From Actinomycetes bacterium (GTDB taxonomy: Bacteria; Actinomycetota; Acidimicrobiia; Acidimicrobiales; Ilumatobacteraceae), in assembly GCA_025358125.1 (NCBI GenBank), contig JANYKS010000117.1, positions 1 through 64,000 of the forward strand: a DNA stretch of 64,000 bases, in the 5' to 3' direction. Shown piece by piece: positions 9,095 through 16,410 of this stretch. The notes beneath the pieces are model-generated. The model searched no databases and was not told where the DNA came from. It was given only the letters and a program-made list of their open reading frames with translations. The position numbers and the translations under genes were made by a program. The stretch's first letter is position 1; each line of letters opens with the position of its first letter.

Positions 9095-9703
9095 TCACGA
9101 CGACACGCCGAGCCGCGTCAGGGCCTCGGAAATGCGCGAGAACACGAGGTCCGGGTCGCCGCTTCCGTCGATTTCGAGGAGGAGGCCACGCCGCGCGTAG
9201 AAGGCGAGGAGAGGCGCCGTCTTCACCTCGTAGACGCGAAGCCGCTCGGCGATCGTGACCTCGTTGTCATCCGCGCGGCCGCTGGCGCGACCCCGCTCGA
9301 GGAGTCGTCTGATGAGCTCGGGGGTGGGCACTTCGAGGCTGACGACGGCGTGGAAGGTTCGGTCGCTGTCGACGGCCCATCGCATGGCTGCTTCCGCCTG
9401 GGCGACCGTACGCGGAAAACCGTCGAGTACGAAGCCGTCGAGCGGCGGTTCGCCGCCGATGCGATCGAGAACCAACGTCAACACGAGCGGGTCGGGCACC
9501 AGTTCGCCGGCGTCCATGTACGACTTGGCCTCGCGGCCGACTGGCGTCGCAGTGGCCACATGTTCACGGAGGAGATCTCCGGTCGCGATGTGGGTGACGC
9601 CGAAGAGTTCGGCCAATCGCCGACCCTGGGTGCCCTTCCCGGCGCCGGGTGGGGCAAGCAGCAACAGCCGCGGAAGAGCGCTCGTGCTCGCCATCTGCGT
9701 CAT
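9095..9703 (-). CDS. adk: Adenylate kinase, short-lid form
   Basis: 202 residues from ATG 9703, chosen because GGAG/GAGG stands just upstream; ATGs at 9715 and 9694 are alternatives. P-loop GAGKGTQ, the AMP-binding segment TGDLLR, DGFPRTVAQAE, and a short lid (RGRASGRADDNE) without zinc cysteines. It interconverts ATP+AMP and 2 ADP. It lies 25 bases upstream of glgA; glycogen synthesis consumes ATP and releases ADP, so the placement is metabolically sensible. Whether it is the only adk of the genome cannot be seen. Confidence 0.92.
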   Translation of the reverse strand: MTQMASTSALPRLLLLAPPGAGKGTQGRRLAELFGVTHIATGDLLREHVATATPVGREAKSYMDAGELVPDPLVLTLVLDRIGGEPPLDGFVLDGFPRTVAQAEAAMRWAVDSDRTFHAVVSLEVPTPELIRRLLERGRASGRADDNEVTIAERLRVYEVKTAPLLAFYARRGLLLEIDGSGDPDLVFSRISEALTRLGVSS

Positions 9704-9777
9704 GCCTCGCTCCATCCGCCGCACAATAACCCGCCAGTCGAGCACGAGAACGCCGAACCTGGCCTTGCAGACGACTG

Positions 9778-10263
9778 CTACGGAGCGGGCTCGGTGAGTC
9801 GGACGAGCGGGATCCGGCGCTCGGTGAGCGCCTGATAGTCGTTGTAGTAGGCCCGATCGGCGGTGAGACCGGCCCAGGTGCTGGCGTAGTCGTCGTCTTC
9901 GAGGATCTGTGCATTCGAGGAGTATTCGCCGTGCTGGACACGCACCTTGATGTTCGGATTTGCGGTCCGATCGGCGAGGTTGAGGTACCACGCCGGATGT
10001 TGCGGTGCCCCGGCGAACGACGCGACGACCACCCGGTCGCCGGTGGGGTCGAGCCAGAACGGGAGCGCGATCTTGTGCTCGCTGCCAGACTTGCGCCCGA
10101 CGGTGTACAGCACGATGTGGTGCATACCTGCGATCACCCACGCGGCGTCATCGTCGGTGGCTTCCATCGCGGCGACGTGATTGCGCGTGATCTGAATGAT
10201 CTCGTCGTGCGTCGGTGTGACGAACGCCTCGTTCTTCTGGCTGGCGGGTTGTTCGGTGCTCAC
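9778..10263 (-). CDS. DUF385 / Ddn-like nitroreductase family deazaflavin-dependent protein
   Basis: 161 residues from GTG 10263. The start codon overlaps the stop of a 19-codon upstream reading frame (CAGTGA), so translation is probably coupled. The core has LYTVGRKSG, LPFWLDPTGDRVVVASFAGAPQHPAWYLNL and PNIKVRVQ, the split-barrel signature of F420(H2)-dependent Ddn-like reductases. The physiological substrate is unknown. It precedes adk and the glycogen genes on the same strand. Confidence 0.85.
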   Translation of the reverse strand: MSTEQPASQKNEAFVTPTHDEIIQITRNHVAAMEATDDDAAWVIAGMHHIVLYTVGRKSGSEHKIALPFWLDPTGDRVVVASFAGAPQHPAWYLNLADRTANPNIKVRVQHGEYSSNAQILEDDDYASTWAGLTADRAYYNDYQALTERRIPLVRLTEPAP

Positions 10264-10319
10264 TGGGGGAACCGGAACTTGCCCTTCTTGTCCGTGTGGA
10301 ACTCGAACTTGCCAGCCAT
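10260..10319 (-). CDS. 19-residue leader peptide resembling the N-terminus of DUF1508/YegP
   Basis: ATG 10319 follows a strong ribosome site (AGAGGAG, six bases upstream). The peptide MAGKFEFHTDKKGKFRFPQ stops at 10260-10262, overlapping the GTG of the next gene. The first ~17 residues match the start of DUF1508 (YegP-like) proteins, a domain of about 50 residues; the rest of the domain is absent. It may be a decayed DUF1508 gene kept as a translated leader that feeds ribosomes into the DUF385 gene. That role is inference. Confidence 0.5.
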   Translation of the reverse strand: MAGKFEFHTDKKGKFRFPQ

Positions 10320-10441
10320 GGAATGCTCCTCTGCTCGTGTCTTTGCGCAGGATGTTAGCCAGTGCCGGAGTCGGCTTTGACCAGAACCGAGGGGGATGCG
10401 ACGACCGGCTAAGATCTTGACTTTCCACCACGGAGGGCCGG

Positions 10442-10903
10442 ATGAACAAGCACGCATCACTCTTTTTTTGTCTGACGACATCGGCCGTACTGGCGCTCAC
10501 GAACTGCAGCAGTAGTTCGAAAGGCGGCGCCGGCGGCGACTTCTGCACATTGGCCCGGTCATACGAGAAGACTCAGGCCGCAAACAGCGATGCGATCTTC
10601 GGCGGCCAGAGTAGCCCGGCGACTGCGAAGAAGGCTTTCGACCAGGTTGGCCAAGCGGTTGCAGCCATGGTTGGGGCGGCACCGGCGCAGATCAAGAAGG
10701 ACGCCCAAACGCTTCAGGGTGCACTCCGTTCGTTGAAAGCGATCATGGAAAAGAACAACTACGACTTCACGAAGATCGGAACGGACCCCACCGCGCAGGC
10801 AGCGTTCGGCGAGCTGAACACTGAGGAGGTTCAGCAGGCGAGCGCAAACATCGAGGAATACCTCAGCTCCACCTGCGGGATCACCACCACTACCACTGCC
10901 TGA
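10442..10903 (+). CDS. Small putative lipoprotein, Ala-rich helical
   Basis: 153 residues. The signal MNKHASLFFCLTTSAVLALTNC ends with lipobox LTNC (Cys22). A Ser/Gly linker and a helical domain rich in Ala and Lys follow, with one cysteine near the start (DFCTLA) and one near the end (SSTCGI), a likely disulfide. The tail is a run of Thr. GGAGGG precedes the ATG. I do not recognise the family; it resembles many small actinobacterial cell-surface lipoproteins. Confidence 0.6.
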   Translation: MNKHASLFFCLTTSAVLALTNCSSSSKGGAGGDFCTLARSYEKTQAANSDAIFGGQSSPATAKKAFDQVGQAVAAMVGAAPAQIKKDAQTLQGALRSLKAIMEKNNYDFTKIGTDPTAQAAFGELNTEEVQQASANIEEYLSSTCGITTTTTA

Positions 10904-10906
10904 GCG

Positions 10907-10922
10907 CCCGAACTCGTTCGGG
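10907..10922 (+). terminator. Hairpin after the lipoprotein gene
   Basis: CCCGAA, loop CTCG, TTCGGG: perfect 6-bp stem four bases past the stop codon and before mscL. There is no T-run. It probably ends or stabilises the lipoprotein transcript. Confidence 0.45.
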
Positions 10923-11004
10923 TAGCTGGGGTTTGGTTCTATCTAGGATTGGCTGCCGGCGCGCAGAGCGCGCACCGCACACCCCCAAACAGGAGAAGAC
11001 AGAC

Positions 11005-11400
11005 ATGTTGAAGGGCTTCAAGGCGTTCATCATGCGAGGCAACATCGTTGATCTCGCAATCGCAGTTGTCATCGGCGCCGCGTTCGGTGCCGTCGTCGCG
11101 GCGTTGGTCGCGGACTTCGTCACGCCACTGATCGCGGCCCTGTTCGGGAAGCCGGACTTTTCGGGACTGACCTTCACGATCAATCACAGCGTCTTCCGAT
11201 ACGGGCATTTCATCAACGTCATGATCTCGTTCCTCGCAGTCGCGGGAGCGATCTACTTCATCGTGGTCGTGCCGATGCAGAAGCTCGCCGACCGCAGGAA
11301 GACGGGCCAAGAGGTGCTGGAAGCTACGCCGGCGCCATCGGACGAGGCGGTGCTACTCAAGGAAATCCGCGACGTTCTCGTGCGCAACGCGAACGGCTGA
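11005..11400 (+). CDS. mscL: Large-conductance mechanosensitive channel
   Basis: 131 residues from ATG 11005, with AGGAGAAG seven bases upstream; a longer in-frame start is rejected. Typical MscL: MLKGFKAFIMRGNIVDLAIAVVIG as TM1, a periplasmic loop, TM2 (INVMISFLAVAGAIYFIVV), and a cytoplasmic helix that ends LLKEIRDVL. It opens under membrane tension to release solutes after hypo-osmotic shock. Its 3' end overlaps the tail of the convergent SnoaL-like pseudogene. Confidence 0.95.
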   Translation: MLKGFKAFIMRGNIVDLAIAVVIGAAFGAVVAALVADFVTPLIAALFGKPDFSGLTFTINHSVFRYGHFINVMISFLAVAGAIYFIVVVPMQKLADRRKTGQEVLEATPAPSDEAVLLKEIRDVLVRNANG

Positions 11401-11866
11401 ACGAATCGGTGCCGACGGTCCGAGCAGGTGATGGCTGACATCGCCCGGCAGGTGATCGAAGCCGCGGCGACGAGAAAATCGCCACTCGCCTTCGACGCGT
11501 CGAAAGTGGTCTTCGTAGCGGCTGGCCCAGACCGGTTGCAACGGGAACTCGTCGGTTCGCTGCATCACCGTGATGTAATAGCGGACCGATGCCGTTCCGG
11601 TGTCGTCGTCGATGTCGACGATCGGGTTGCTGATGCAGTGCCTCGTGTGCGGTGTGCGGTGTGCCGTCGTCGGGGTAGCGGCGCGTCCACCGCTCGAAGA
11701 AAGTTCGGATCGCGTCGGCTCCGGTGAGCTCCGCGCCGCCACCCATATCGATCACCGCGTCACCGAGTAATTCGCCGACACCCGCGAAGTCGCCGCTGTC
11801 GATGCGCTCCGGGTAGGCGTACACCAGATTCATGATCTCGATGTAGCTCTGCGAAATATCGGTCAT
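11353..11866 (-). pseudogene. SnoaL-like (NTF2 fold) gene broken by a 7-bp tandem duplication
   Basis: ATG 11866 shares its A with the TGA of the upstream pirin gene (TGATG). The first frame reads MTDISQSYIEIMNLVYAYPE to RRYPDDGTPHT, then loses the family. The correct continuation (RHCISNPIVDIDDD, ASRYEDHFRRVEGEWRF) lies in another frame and ends at 11353. At the junction the 7-base unit TGTGCGG (plus strand) is duplicated; removing one copy rejoins the frames as GTPHTRHCISN. SnoaL-like proteins are small cyclases, isomerases or dehydratases of a cone-shaped fold. This copy is probably inactive unless the duplication is an assembly error. Confidence 0.75.
11646..11665. repeat. Tandem heptamer TGTGCGG that causes the frameshift
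   Basis: Two full copies (11646-11652, 11653-11659) followed by TGTGCC. The extra copy adds 7 bases inside the SnoaL-like gene. It is a classic slipped-strand site and could revert by loss of one unit. Confidence 0.8.
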
Positions 11867-12825
11867 CAGCGGCGGTATGGCCGCAGGCCGTTGGCGGGGA
11901 TCTGGCCGAAGCGCCCGGCGTTGAAGTCTTCGAAGGCCTGCTGGATTTCGGCGCGGGTGTTCATGACGAACGGGCCGTACGCCGCCACCGGCTCGCCGAT
12001 CGGGCGGCCGCCGAGCAGCAGTACGTCGAGAGTCCGGGTCGGATGTGCTGTCAAGGTCATCGCGTCGCCGCGGCCGAACAGTACGAGCTGACCTCGCTCG
12101 ATCGGGCTGTGGTCGCGGCCGACGGTTCCGGCGCCATCGAGGACGAAGGCGAGGGCGTTGAAATCGGACCGCCACGGCAACGAGAGGCGAGCGCCCGCGG
12201 AGAGGGTCGCGTGGGCGATGGTGATCGGCGTAGAGGTCGCACCGGGGCCGGAGTGGCCGTCGAGTCCGCCCGCGATCAGGCGGACCAGCGCACCGCCATC
12301 GTCGGACGCGAGCAGGGTGACCTGATCGGCTTCGAGGTTCTGGTAGCGGGGGCTCGCCATCTTGTCCTTGGAGGGGAGATTGACCCAGAGTTGCACGCCG
12401 TGGAAGAGGCCTCCGCTGATCACGAGTTCCTCAGGAGGGGTCTCGATGTGCAAGATCCCGCTGCCGGCGGTCATCCACTGCGTCGCGCCATTCGCGATCA
12501 CGCCGCCGCCGCCGTGAGAGTCTTGATGCTGGAAGACGCCGTCGATGATGTAGGTGACCGTCTCGAACCCGCGGTGGGGGTGCCAATCCGTGCCCCTCGG
12601 TTCGCCCGGCGCGTAGTCGACCTCTCCCATCTGATCCATGTGGATGAAGGGGTCGAGGTCGGTGAGAGCGACGCCCGCGAATGCGCGCCGGACCGGAAAG
12701 CCTTCGCCCTCGAATCCGCTCGGAGCGGTCGTGACGGACCGGACCGGACGTTCGACGCTCGTCGCAGGGTCGGGCGTGGGAATTCGGGGGAGAACCAGGA
12801 CATTGTCGACGGTTACGGCAGGCAT
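11866..12825 (-). CDS. Pirin family cupin protein
   Basis: 319 residues. The first cupin carries the metal ligands His82 and His84 in DWHPHRGFETVTY, and SGILHIETP supplies a further His and Glu. The second cupin (SPIERGQLVLFGRGDAM) is partly degenerate, as in other pirins. Members act as iron-binding regulators or quercetinase-like dioxygenases. GGAG precedes the start, and the stop is coupled to the SnoaL-like pseudogene. Confidence 0.9.
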   Translation of the reverse strand: MPAVTVDNVLVLPRIPTPDPATSVERPVRSVTTAPSGFEGEGFPVRRAFAGVALTDLDPFIHMDQMGEVDYAPGEPRGTDWHPHRGFETVTYIIDGVFQHQDSHGGGGVIANGATQWMTAGSGILHIETPPEELVISGGLFHGVQLWVNLPSKDKMASPRYQNLEADQVTLLASDDGGALVRLIAGGLDGHSGPGATSTPITIAHATLSAGARLSLPWRSDFNALAFVLDGAGTVGRDHSPIERGQLVLFGRGDAMTLTAHPTRTLDVLLLGGRPIGEPVAAYGPFVMNTRAEIQQAFEDFNAGRFGQIPANGLRPYRR

Positions 12826-12873
12826 GACATGCTCCTTTCGAGCAGCAATTCAACGACGCTACCTTGAACAATG

Positions 12874-12885
12874 TTGCGCGCGCAA
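12874..12885. promoter_or_regulatory. 12-bp palindrome between pirin and the LLM gene
   Basis: TTGCGCGCGCAA is a perfect palindrome in the 159-base divergent spacer, set in an otherwise AT-richer stretch. It could be an operator for pirin, the LLM gene or both. For the LLM gene, a TACGCT -10-like hexamer stands seven bases before ATG 12985, which would make that transcript leaderless. Confidence 0.4.
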
Positions 12886-12984
12886 TTATTCCGACGTGGG
12901 GGACCAATCGATATCGCGTCCGTGGTCCGACGTCCACCCGCCCCACCAACCTGGCCGGACACCACTTCCGGTACGCTCCGCGCG

Positions 12985-13980
12985 ATGTCCGAGCAACCGA
13001 GCAGACACAACCAGAACGGTGATTCCGGCCAGTCGTCGCTGCCGGAGCTCTCGATTCAGCTTTCGAACTTTTCGGATGTCGATGCAGGTGGGTGGCAGCC
13101 GCTGTTCGATCTCGTTCGCGCTGCTGACCGCGCCGGTATCGACAGAGTGGTTGTCTCCGATCACATCGCGTTCGGGGAGCGGCTCGACGCCTACGGTGAT
13201 CCGGCGTCAGGTGGCACAGCCGGCGGTCGGCAGCCGACCGGGCCCGATGGGCATTGGTTGGAGCCGATGACCCTGCTGTCGGTGCTCGCCGGCATGACGA
13301 CGAATGTCCGCCTCGGTACGGCCATCCTGCTCGCCGCGCTCCGCCGGCCGGCCGTCCTTGCCAAGCAGGCCGCCACCCTCGATGTGTTGTCGGGCGGGCG
13401 ACTGGATCTCGGGGTGGGCATCGGCTGGCAGCGCGAAGAGTACGAGGTCGCTGGTCTCGACTTCGCGAGGCGAGGCGCGCTGCTCGACCATTGCCTGGCG
13501 GTGTGCCAGACACTGTGGACCAACCAGGTGGCCGCGTTCTCCGACGCAGAGTTGAGCTTCGACCGGATTCATGCGATGCCCAAACCGTTACAACGGGGTG
13601 GAGTGCCGATCTGGGTCAGCGGGCGGATCAATCCGAGAACGGTCGACCGCATGGTGCGGTTCGGTACGGGATGGATCCCGTGGGGTGAGCACGTTGGCGA
13701 CCCGCTACCGGGTATCGAGACAATCCGGTCCGCTTTCCGATTGGCCGGCCGCGATCCGGCAGGCCTACGGGTGCAGGGCACCCTCCCGGTCGTGCGAACA
13801 GACGGTGTGATCGATCTCGCCGCGACGATGGCGGCCGTGCCGAACCTGTTCGACGCGGGCATCACCGACTTCCGCTTCTACAACCGCTGGAGCGCCGACA
13901 CCGAATCGACTGCCGAGCTTCTCACGGCCGCCGTCGACGCGTTCCGCACAACGGTCGGCCGCCCGCGACATGCCACCTGA
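12985..13980 (+). CDS. LLM class F420-dependent oxidoreductase
   Basis: 331 residues from ATG 12985; an upstream in-frame start at 12871 would cross the divergent promoter region and is rejected. Luciferase-like TIM barrel: ELSIQLSNFSDVDAGGW, VVSDHIAFGERL, GTAILLAALRRPAVLAKQ, LDVLSGGRLDLGVGIGWQ. The last two are hallmarks of the TIGR03619-type F420-dependent subgroup. It transfers hydride from F420H2 to an unknown substrate. Confidence 0.85.
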   Translation: MSEQPSRHNQNGDSGQSSLPELSIQLSNFSDVDAGGWQPLFDLVRAADRAGIDRVVVSDHIAFGERLDAYGDPASGGTAGGRQPTGPDGHWLEPMTLLSVLAGMTTNVRLGTAILLAALRRPAVLAKQAATLDVLSGGRLDLGVGIGWQREEYEVAGLDFARRGALLDHCLAVCQTLWTNQVAAFSDAELSFDRIHAMPKPLQRGGVPIWVSGRINPRTVDRMVRFGTGWIPWGEHVGDPLPGIETIRSAFRLAGRDPAGLRVQGTLPVVRTDGVIDLAATMAAVPNLFDAGITDFRFYNRWSADTESTAELLTAAVDAFRTTVGRPRHAT

Positions 13981-14211
13981 GTGAGTTGGCGGGGCTGTCC
14001 GGGTCTGGAGCACTTCGGCGATCCACTCATCGAGCGCACCGAGCGCCTGGACGAAGCGTGTTAATCGACCTCGTATCGTTGCGCCGCCAGGCTCTGCCCT
14101 GTGCGCGATCCTGAACCGCTCGACTGGCTGTTGTCCGAGCGGTGGGCATAGGTTCCGGGTTCGTCCTGGGCGTCGTGCTCGGTTCTGGTGGTGGCCGGAG
14201 GTCCGTGAGAC

Positions 14212-15009
14212 ATGTCGAAGATGCGAACAGTTGTGGTGACCGGCTCGGCGTCGGGCATGGGGGCTGCCACCAAAGCACGGTTCGAGGCCGATGGTCAGCG
14301 CGTGATCGGGATCGACATCCGAGATGCCGACATCGTGGTCGACCTGGGCACGGCCGTTGGTCGCCAGGCCGCGATCGACGCAATCGAGGCGCAGTCGGAC
14401 GGGGCGATCGATGGTCTTGTCACGTGGGCCGGGCTGGCAGGTCTGACTCGCTCTGCAGGCAGTCGATTGGTGTCGGTCAACTACTTCGGCAGCGTCGCAC
14501 TGCACGAGGGGATGCGTCCGTTCCTGGCGAACGGCGACCGCCCAGCGGCCGTGGTCATCAGTTCGAACTCCACCACGTGCCAGCCCGGGGTTCCGATGGA
14601 CGTCGTTGAGCGCTGCCTGGCCGGTGACGAGGCCGGTGCCCGTGATGCCGCCGATGCCGCCGGTGCGGTGGCGACGTATCCGGCAACCAAGACTGCCCTC
14701 GCCTGGTGGGCTCGTCGCAATGCACCAACGGCCGACTGGGCTGGGGCCGGCATCATGCTGAACGTCGTGGCCCCAGGAGCCGTCGAGACGCCACTGCTGC
14801 AAGCCAGTCGGGAGGACCCGGTGATCGGACATCTCATCGACGCGTTCCCCGTGCCGGTAGGACGCAAGGCATCTGCCGACGAGCTTGCCGCATTCGTGCA
14901 GTTCCTGCTCGGCCCCGACGCACGCTTCTTCTGCGGGTCAGTCGTGTTCGTCGATGGCGGAACCGACGCGCAGCTGCGCGCCGACGACTTCCCCCAGCCG
15001 ATGGCGTAG
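14212..15009 (+). CDS. SDR family oxidoreductase (3-alpha-hydroxysteroid / coniferyl-alcohol dehydrogenase-like)
   Basis: 265 residues. NAD-binding loop TGSASGMG near residue 12, DIRDADIVVDLG as the usual second-strand motif of this subgroup, TWAG in place of NNAG, catalytic Tyr-Lys in YPATK, and an insertion between strand 5 and the active site (DVVERCLAGDEAGARDAADA) typical of the hydroxysteroid/coniferyl-alcohol group. GGAGG lies upstream. The 231 bases before it hold no convincing gene. Confidence 0.85.
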   Translation: MSKMRTVVVTGSASGMGAATKARFEADGQRVIGIDIRDADIVVDLGTAVGRQAAIDAIEAQSDGAIDGLVTWAGLAGLTRSAGSRLVSVNYFGSVALHEGMRPFLANGDRPAAVVISSNSTTCQPGVPMDVVERCLAGDEAGARDAADAAGAVATYPATKTALAWWARRNAPTADWAGAGIMLNVVAPGAVETPLLQASREDPVIGHLIDAFPVPVGRKASADELAAFVQFLLGPDARFFCGSVVFVDGGTDAQLRADDFPQPMA

Positions 15010-15155
15010 CCGCAGCCGGGCACCGTTCGTTGTCGGGCCTCGGCTCGACGCCTGGTGACGATCCAGCGACTGGCGCGTCATTGTGCTCGATCCGGTTTCA
15101 GGTCTACGCTCCGTGGTGAGGAATCGACGACCAGGCCGCCGTCGAGGGGGGTGCT

Positions 15156-15809
15156 GTGATGCGCTTTCGGAATCGGCGACACGCAGGACGGCTGCTCGCC
15201 GCTCGTCTCGGCGAGGACACGTTCAAGGATCCGGTTGTGCTGGCGTTGCCAAGGGGCGGCGTGCCCGTCGGCTACGAGGTGGCCGTTGCGATGAGCGCTC
15301 CGTTGGACGTGTTCGTGGCGCGCAAGGTGGGTGCGCCCGGTCATGAGGAGTTCGGGATCGGGGCCATCGCCGAGGGGGGCGAATCGGTGATGGATGACGT
15401 GGTGCTCCGGTTGGGGATCAGTGCCGCCGCCTTCGCCGTGCTCGCGAAGCGCGAGGAGACCGAACTGGACCGCCGGGTCGAGCGCTATCGCGGCGGTTCT
15501 TCGTTGCCGGACCTTGCCGGTCGTGACGTGATCCTGGTCGACGACGGGCTCGCGACGGGTGTGACAGCGGAGGCTGCGCTCAAAGCGATCCGACGACTGA
15601 ACCCCCCGCGCGTGGTACTGGCGGTGCCGGTATGCGCGCCCGACAGCCAGGTTCGCCTCGGAGCGATCGCGGACCGGGTCGTGTGCCTCGCCGCGCCCCA
15701 AGCTTTCCGCGCGGTGGGAGTGTGGTACGACGACTTCTCGCCGACGACCGATTCCGAGGTGCTGGAACTGCTCGCCCTGGCCCGATTGCGTGACCTATCC
15801 AATCAGTGA
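15156..15809 (+). CDS. Phosphoribosyltransferase family protein
   Basis: 217 residues from GTG 15156 (ATG 15159 also possible; GAGGGGG upstream). The PRPP-binding loop VILVDDGLATGVTA is complete and LALPRGGVPVGYEVA is the usual N-terminal strand-loop. Closest group is the uncharacterised type I phosphoribosyltransferases of actinobacteria, sometimes fused to other enzymes; the base acceptor is unknown. Confidence 0.85.
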   Translation: MMRFRNRRHAGRLLAARLGEDTFKDPVVLALPRGGVPVGYEVAVAMSAPLDVFVARKVGAPGHEEFGIGAIAEGGESVMDDVVLRLGISAAAFAVLAKREETELDRRVERYRGGSSLPDLAGRDVILVDDGLATGVTAEAALKAIRRLNPPRVVLAVPVCAPDSQVRLGAIADRVVCLAAPQAFRAVGVWYDDFSPTTDSEVLELLALARLRDLSNQ

Positions 15810-15931
15810 CCGGCTGGCTGTCACTGGCGCTGCGTTTCGACGCCGAGTCGTCGTTGATGTGAGCATGTAGGACGTAGCTGGGGTTCCACCCGGTCATCGC
15901 GTCCACCCAAGCGTTCGAAGGAGCCAATCAC

Positions 15932-16360
15932 ATGGGCCAGATCCTCGGCCAGTTCTGTATCAACGTCAGTGATCTCGAGCGATCGATCGGCTTCTGGGAA
16001 GGTGTGTGTGGTCTGCCGGTGCGAAGCCGAACCCAGATCCCCACTGCGCTCGAGGCCGTGTTGCAGGCTGACGAGGGCGGGTCACGGATCCAGCTCGCTC
16101 AACAGTTGGAGCAGACCGGACCGATCGAGATGGGGACCGCGATGTGGAAGCTCTATCTCAACACCGACGACTGCCACGCTCTGTATGACCGTTGCATCGC
16201 CGCCGGTTGCGAATCGGTGTCCGCGCCCGCCCGTCTTGATCGTTGGCCGGTGACGGTTGCGTTCATCAAAGACTTCGACGGATACCTCATCGAATTGATC
16301 GAGTACCACGATGGCACGCCGCCCGGGGTTGCGGACCCTGGCTCGACAAATCGTCGGTGA
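15932..16360 (+). CDS. VOC (glyoxalase/dioxygenase superfamily) protein
   Basis: 142 residues, one or two beta-alpha-beta-beta-beta modules. INVSDLERSIGFWEGVCGLP at the start and KDFDGYLIELIEYHDG at the end are the superfamily marks, the latter with the C-terminal Glu metal ligand. The function could be lyase, isomerase or resistance protein. It converges on the c-di-GMP gene with seven bases between the stops. Confidence 0.8.
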   Translation: MGQILGQFCINVSDLERSIGFWEGVCGLPVRSRTQIPTALEAVLQADEGGSRIQLAQQLEQTGPIEMGTAMWKLYLNTDDCHALYDRCIAAGCESVSAPARLDRWPVTVAFIKDFDGYLIELIEYHDGTPPGVADPGSTNRR

Positions 16361-16410
16361 GTTCAACCTATTTGCGGGCGGCGGCACGGTGCCGTTTCAC
16401 GGAAAACATC

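Noticed and set aside
13981-14211. Possible end of an HxlR/MarR-type regulator on the minus strand (RFVQALGALDEWIAEVL)
   Set aside because: Only about 20 residues look suggestive, with no helix-turn-helix nearby. Too short to support.
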